Positions 4,047 through 8,057 of a stretch of DNA of 8,057 nt are shown one piece after another; position 1 is the first letter of the stretch; every line of letters begins with the position of its first letter. The stretch comes from an uncultured Bacilli bacterium (GTDB lineage Bacteria > Bacillota_I > Bacilli_A > RF39 > UBA660): contig CANQHY010000052.1 in the NCBI GenBank assembly GCA_947623975.1, forward strand, positions 1-8,057. The letters are read 5' to 3'. Position numbers and translations under genes: made by a program. The notes under the pieces were generated by a model, which was not told the origin of the DNA, searched no databases, and saw nothing but the letters and a program-made list of their open reading frames with translations.

Positions 4047-6593
4047 CTATCTTTTATTTAAATCTTGTTTTAATTCATACAATATATTAATCGCATCAAT
4101 TGGAGTTATCTCAAGGGGATTAATCTTTGTAAGTTTATCTATAATTAAATCAGTGCTATTTTCTTCTTTTTCTTCTTCTAAATCTAATTCTATCTGTTTA
4201 AATGTACTTTTCTTTTTAGTTTTAGTCTCATACATTTCTAATATTTCGTTAGCTCTATTTATAACCTCTTTTGGTAAATGAGCTAAAGATGCTACATGAA
4301 TGCCATAGCTTTTATCTACTGATCCCGGTTTTACTTTATGTAAGAAAGTAATTTTCCCTTCTTCTTCAATTGCACTTACATGAACATTTTTTAATTTGGG
4401 TAAATTCATAGCTAACGCCGTTAATTCATGATAATGAGTTGAAAAAAGTGTTTTAGCTTTAATCTTATTATGAATATACTCTAAAATTGATTGAGCAAGG
4501 CTCATCCCATCGTAAGTTGCCGTACCTCTTCCTAATTCATCAAACAAAATCAAACTATTGGGTGTAGCTTCACTAATCGCATTATTAGCTTCTCTCATTT
4601 CAACCATGAAAGTAGAATCACCACTAACTAAATCATCACTTGCTCCTATTCTTGTAAAAATCTTATCAAAAATAGAAATAGTACAACTTTTAGCAGGAAC
4701 AAAAGATCCCATTTGTGCCATTATTATTATTATAGCAAGTGTTCGCATATAAGTTGATTTTCCAGCCATATTAGGTCCAGTAATAAGAAGAACATCGACA
4801 TCTTCATTCATAACTATATCATTAGGAACAAATTCTTCTTTTATCACTTTTTCTACAACAGGATGTCTTGCCTCTTTTATATCGATTACTTTTTTTTGTG
4901 AAATATGTGGTCTTGTATAATTATTTTCTTCACTAACTGTTGCAAAAGAGGCTAACATATCGATAAGTGCTATTACTTTAGATGTTTTTTGAATACTACT
5001 AATATATGTTTTTACTCTATCCCTAATATCCATAAAAAGACTATATTCAAGATTTATTATTTTCTCTTCAGCCCCCAATATAATGTTTTCTTTCTCTTTC
5101 AAAAGAGGCGTTATAAATCTTTCACAATTAGCAAGTGTCTGCTTTCTTTCATAATTAAATTCATCTTTAATTAAAGGAATAGATCCCTTACTAACCTCTA
5201 TATAGTAACCAAATACTTTATTATAACCCAGTTTTAAATTCTTAATTCCCGTTCTTTCTTTTTCTTCTTGTTCTATCTTTAAAATAAAGTCTTTTGAACC
5301 GCTCCTAATACCTCTTAATTCATCTAGTTCACTATTATAACCGTCTTTGATGATTCCTCCTTCTTTTACCGATAAAGGGGCATCTTCGACGATTGAAGAG
5401 TCTAATAGTTCATATAAATCGGGGAATGTATCTATACTCTGATAGAAATTAATACTTTCTAATATTTTCTTTATTTCTGGAAGAACTTTTAATGATTTTT
5501 TTAGTTGTAATAAGTCTCTAGCGTTTAAGTTACCATAACTTATTCTTCCTGATAATCGTTCTAAATCATAGACTTCGTCTAATAAGTTTTGTAAATCATT
5601 TTTTAAAATAAACTCGTTAAGAAGCGTTTCAACAATATCGTATCTTTTATTTATTTCACTACTATTAGTAAGAGGATTTTCAATACTATATTTTAAAAAT
5701 CTACTTCCCATAGCGGTTTTTGTCTTATCCATCAACCAAAGAAGAGAGTACGTTCTTTCTTTTTGTCTTAGTGTTTCAACAAGTTCTAGATTTCTTTTAG
5801 TATGGCTATCAAAAAGTAAATATTTCTCTCTTTCTACTATTTCCGCTTTTTGTAAATGAGACATATCTCCCTTTTTAGTATCAAGGATGTATTTTAATAA
5901 ATGTTTTATCGTAGTAGTCATTCTTATATCTTGTAAATCAGAACTTATGTAAAGGTAGTCACTACCTTCATAGATATCATCAGATACTGTTACTAATATG
6001 TGATAATTATCTTTAAGAATAGAGGTTATTTCTCTATCAATTTTATTGTTTACAATAATTTCTTTTATATTCCTATTATTTATTTCTTTGATTACTTTTT
6101 CTTTATCGTGTTCTACTAATAAAACGTAAAAGTAGCCAGTAGTAATATCGGCATAACTCACACCATAACAATAATCAAAATCATATATATTACCTACATA
6201 GTTATAGTCTTTTTCACTTAAGGTATTATCGATTATTGTTCCTTTAGTTACAACTTGAATAACATCTCTTTCAACCATTCCCTTTGTTTCTTTAGGATCT
6301 GTCAATTGTTCGCAAATTGCTACTTTATAACCCTTATCTATCAGTTTTTCAAGATATGATAAATAAGCATGATGGGGAATTCCACACATTGGAACTCGCT
6401 CATCAAGACCTGCATTTCTTCCAGTTAAAGTAAGTTCCAATTCTCTAGAACACAGAATAGCATCTTCAAAAAACATTTCATAAAAGTCACCTAAACGATA
6501 AAAAATAATTGTATCATTATATTTCTCTTTTATCTCCAAATATTTAAGCATCATTGGACTCAATTTACTTTTATCTACTTCACTACGTTTCAT
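4047..6593 (-). CDS. mutS: DNA mismatch repair protein MutS, 848 aa
   Basis: Mismatch recognition ATPase that starts methyl-independent repair together with MutL (not in the window). It is MutS1 rather than MutS2: the N-terminal mismatch-binding domain (about 1-115) has the FYE wedge motif (Phe37, Glu39). Connector and lever/clamp domains follow, to about residue 550. The ATPase domain has Walker A GPNMAGKST (606-614, Lys612), Walker B with DELGRGTATYDG (685-696, Asp685-Glu686) and STHYHEL (718-724). No Smr domain is present. The C-terminus carries QIELDL, possibly a weak beta-clamp contact, and ends in the family-typical TPIDAINILYELK. Length is normal and the gene looks intact. The ATG has AGGTGG (6603-6598) four bases upstream. 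It is the first gene of a likely mutS-cvpA-trx unit. An active MutS would be expected to limit slippage in homopolymers such as the G10 tract at 716-725. Confidence 0.98.
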   Translation of the reverse strand: MKRSEVDKSKLSPMMLKYLEIKEKYNDTIIFYRLGDFYEMFFEDAILCSRELELTLTGRNAGLDERVPMCGIPHHAYLSYLEKLIDKGYKVAICEQLTDPKETKGMVERDVIQVVTKGTIIDNTLSEKDYNYVGNIYDFDYCYGVSYADITTGYFYVLLVEHDKEKVIKEINNRNIKEIIVNNKIDREITSILKDNYHILVTVSDDIYEGSDYLYISSDLQDIRMTTTIKHLLKYILDTKKGDMSHLQKAEIVEREKYLLFDSHTKRNLELVETLRQKERTYSLLWLMDKTKTAMGSRFLKYSIENPLTNSSEINKRYDIVETLLNEFILKNDLQNLLDEVYDLERLSGRISYGNLNARDLLQLKKSLKVLPEIKKILESINFYQSIDTFPDLYELLDSSIVEDAPLSVKEGGIIKDGYNSELDELRGIRSGSKDFILKIEQEEKERTGIKNLKLGYNKVFGYYIEVSKGSIPLIKDEFNYERKQTLANCERFITPLLKEKENIILGAEEKIINLEYSLFMDIRDRVKTYISSIQKTSKVIALIDMLASFATVSEENNYTRPHISQKKVIDIKEARHPVVEKVIKEEFVPNDIVMNEDVDVLLITGPNMAGKSTYMRTLAIIIIMAQMGSFVPAKSCTISIFDKIFTRIGASDDLVSGDSTFMVEMREANNAISEATPNSLILFDELGRGTATYDGMSLAQSILEYIHNKIKAKTLFSTHYHELTALAMNLPKLKNVHVSAIEEEGKITFLHKVKPGSVDKSYGIHVASLAHLPKEVINRANEILEMYETKTKKKSTFKQIELDLEEEKEENSTDLIIDKLTKINPLEITPIDAINILYELKQDLNKR

Positions 6594-6613
6594 ACTACCA
6601 CCTGCTAAAAGTT

Positions 6614-6622
6614 ATTATAACA
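6614..6622 (-). promoter_or_regulatory. Extended -10 promoter of mutS
   Basis: TGTTATAAT on the minus strand combines a perfect TATAAT (6619-6614) with the TG extension, which compensates for a poor -35 (TTTAAT 17 bases upstream). Transcription should start near 6607, only a few bases before AGGTGG, so the mutS leader is very short. It lies between the upstream terminator and the mutS start. Confidence 0.6.
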
Positions 6623-6661
6623 ACTTTCAAAATAAAATTAAATAAAATTGTAAATTTTGGT

Positions 6662-6688
6662 AAAAAAAAACTACTACAAACGTAGTAG
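6662..6688 (-). terminator. Rho-independent terminator of the 452-aa gene
   Basis: On the minus strand CTACTAC-GTTT-GTAGTAG is a perfect 7-base stem followed at once by nine T, starting six bases after the TAA stop of the upstream gene. It separates that gene from the mutS unit. Confidence 0.85.
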
Positions 6689-6694
6689 CAGTTA

Positions 6695-8053
6695 TTAAGA
6701 TAATTCCAATAAATCAATCATACTATCTCTTATTTTATTGCGATTTTCATCATTATTACTATTCATGAGCTTTTCTAAATTATCAAACTTAGCTATTTCG
6801 CTATTTATAATACCAAGTTCTTTTTCATAAGTTCGATATTTATTAATATCAAATAATAATTTATTAGAAAAAGAAATATCTAAAGAAAATTTTAGTGGAT
6901 CAACTTTATAAAATTGGCATTCATTTTTTATTCTTACTTTAATAGATCTTTCTATATAGCTATCTTTGTACATTAGAGTTAAAATCAAAGTCCTAATAGC
7001 AGTCATAAAGGTATTAATCTCAATATCAATACTTTTATTTTCATTTAATTTAAATTGTATTTTTTCATTTCCATCTTTAAGATACAATTTTTTATCTAAA
7101 ATTTCTTTCATGGCAAATAATAATTTACTTTTTACATAATCCTTAAATTTAATGAAATCACTACTATTTACTAAAGAGAAATATTCTTTATCATTTTTTA
7201 TATTGTTAGTTAAAAGTTCTGCTGTTATTTTTTCCATTACGTAATTAGCAATATATGACTCTAAATTCATTCTACCATCTTTGTAGGAAACTAGAGTATT
7301 TAGATGGCTTGTAACATAATTATAGATAATACTGTCAAAGGACTTGAATAATATTTGACTACGATTTCTTAAATATTGATTGTTATTAAAGCCTTGATTT
7401 TGGTTAATGGTTATCCAATTATTTATATTTCCTACTAAAACATTATGATTATTCTCTTCAAAGAAAGTATAATTTTCCTTTTTTAGTGTATTTAAGATAG
7501 ATATATTCTTTTTTAAATTTTCTATTTGCGAATAAATATTTACTATAATAGATTTTCCTTTTTCATTGAATTTTATGTAATAAGGAATTTCATTGTTTGT
7601 ACATTCGTTTATGTATGATTTTAAAAATTTGTACAAGCTAACGGCTGAAATTCGAACAGTTAGTGCAATATCAAAGTTATTTTTCTTTTTTAAATCAATA
7701 TTAGAATATATTGTCAAATCGTGATTATCATCTTTATACATTATTGAAAAATAATTACTAATTAAAGGAAATGATAAAACGTTTTTTAATTCATTTGTAC
7801 TTTTTATGCTGTCAAGGGTACTTATTTTATCGATTACATCATAAACATTAAAACTTAGTTGTTTTTTATCAATAAGTTCTTCTATTTCCTCATCTTTTAG
7901 TGATAAAAGAGCTCTTTTCCAAAATGACCACATCATTAAAGAGAGATTGTTTTTGTCATCTTCATTGTAATAGCAAACGGAAGGCTTTTCCACCCTGGTA
8001 ATTTTAGTATAAAAGTCCTCGAAACTCTTAGATGTAGAATATGTATTTAACAT
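6695..8053 (-). CDS. Protein of unknown function, 452 aa (start possibly outside window)
   Basis: I do not recognise this protein. The reading frame is open and clean over 452 codons. It is rich in Lys, Asn, Ile and Leu, with no signal peptide, membrane segment, Cys pairs or nucleotide-binding motif that I can see, so it is probably cytoplasmic. A helical N-terminal part (about 1-90) is followed by a mixed alpha/beta region (100-210) containing VRISAVSLYKFLKSYI and PYYIKFNEKGKSIIVNIYS, then helical segments. The C-terminal part (about 405-452) is charged and likely coiled. The pattern around residues 130-175 faintly recalls HopA1-like effector domains, but this is too weak to name it. The ATG at 8053 lies four bases from the window edge, so no ribosome binding site can be checked and the true start may be further upstream. 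It is closed by its own terminator and is probably not cotranscribed with mutS. Confidence 0.75.
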   Translation of the reverse strand: MLNTYSTSKSFEDFYTKITRVEKPSVCYYNEDDKNNLSLMMWSFWKRALLSLKDEEIEELIDKKQLSFNVYDVIDKISTLDSIKSTNELKNVLSFPLISNYFSIMYKDDNHDLTIYSNIDLKKKNNFDIALTVRISAVSLYKFLKSYINECTNNEIPYYIKFNEKGKSIIVNIYSQIENLKKNISILNTLKKENYTFFEENNHNVLVGNINNWITINQNQGFNNNQYLRNRSQILFKSFDSIIYNYVTSHLNTLVSYKDGRMNLESYIANYVMEKITAELLTNNIKNDKEYFSLVNSSDFIKFKDYVKSKLLFAMKEILDKKLYLKDGNEKIQFKLNENKSIDIEINTFMTAIRTLILTLMYKDSYIERSIKVRIKNECQFYKVDPLKFSLDISFSNKLLFDINKYRTYEKELGIINSEIAKFDNLEKLMNSNNDENRNKIRDSMIDLLELS

Positions 8054-8057
8054 TGTG

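Noticed and set aside
4558..4752. Plus-strand 64-codon frame within mutS
   Set aside because: Antisense to the conserved MutS ATPase domain; its hydrophobic look comes from the complementary codons.
4989..5174. Plus-strand 61-codon frame within mutS
   Set aside because: Antisense to the MutS clamp region, with no start signal and no recognisable product.

Overview
The window is AT-rich Bacillota-type DNA. It shows strong AGGAG/GGTGAT-type ribosome binding sites, TATAAT/TTGA-type promoters, short intergenic gaps and hairpin terminators. Trp is encoded by TGG and TGA is used as a stop (end of the toxin gene), so the standard bacterial code applies. MutS and a SipW-like, TM-anchored surface protein argue against a classical wall-less Mollicute. 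An uncultured gut-type member of the Bacilli (Erysipelotrichales/RF39-like) fits best, but that is inference.

Layout. Positions 1-758 (minus strand) hold the 5' part of a secreted or surface protein gene that runs off the left edge. Its reading frame is interrupted by a run of exactly 10 G on the coding strand (716-725), 11 codons after a well-supplied start. With 10 G, translation stops at codon 20. With 8 or 11 G the frame joins a basic N-terminus, a membrane/signal segment and Ig-like extracellular sequence. This looks like a slipped-strand on/off switch and is the most interesting item here. A divergent 113-base intergenic region separates it from a YigZ/IMPACT-family gene (872-1444, +).

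Positions 1525-2932 (+) hold a toxin-antitoxin operon. A HigB/RelE-like toxin gene with a TTG start overlaps by 32 bases a HigA-type antitoxin gene, whose protein fuses an HTH domain to an ImmA/IrrE zinc peptidase. A set of GGTAA/TTACC half-sites sits over the operon's promoter and looks like its autoregulatory operator. A strong two-way terminator (2945-2980) separates this operon from the convergent housekeeping cluster.

Positions 2972-6593 (minus strand) hold mutS, cvpA and a thioredoxin gene, transcribed in that order. mutS has an extended -10 promoter. cvpA-trx has its own near-consensus promoter immediately after the mutS stop codon. Positions 6695-8053 (minus strand) hold a 452-residue protein of unknown function, closed by its own terminator; its true start may lie just beyond the right edge.

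There is no gene-free stretch above 300 bases, and I see no RNA genes, CRISPR array or insertion sequence. The genes fall into three independent groups: mismatch repair/redox housekeeping, a mobile-type TA module, and a variable surface gene. One possible functional link is that MutS normally limits slippage in tracts like the poly-G run.
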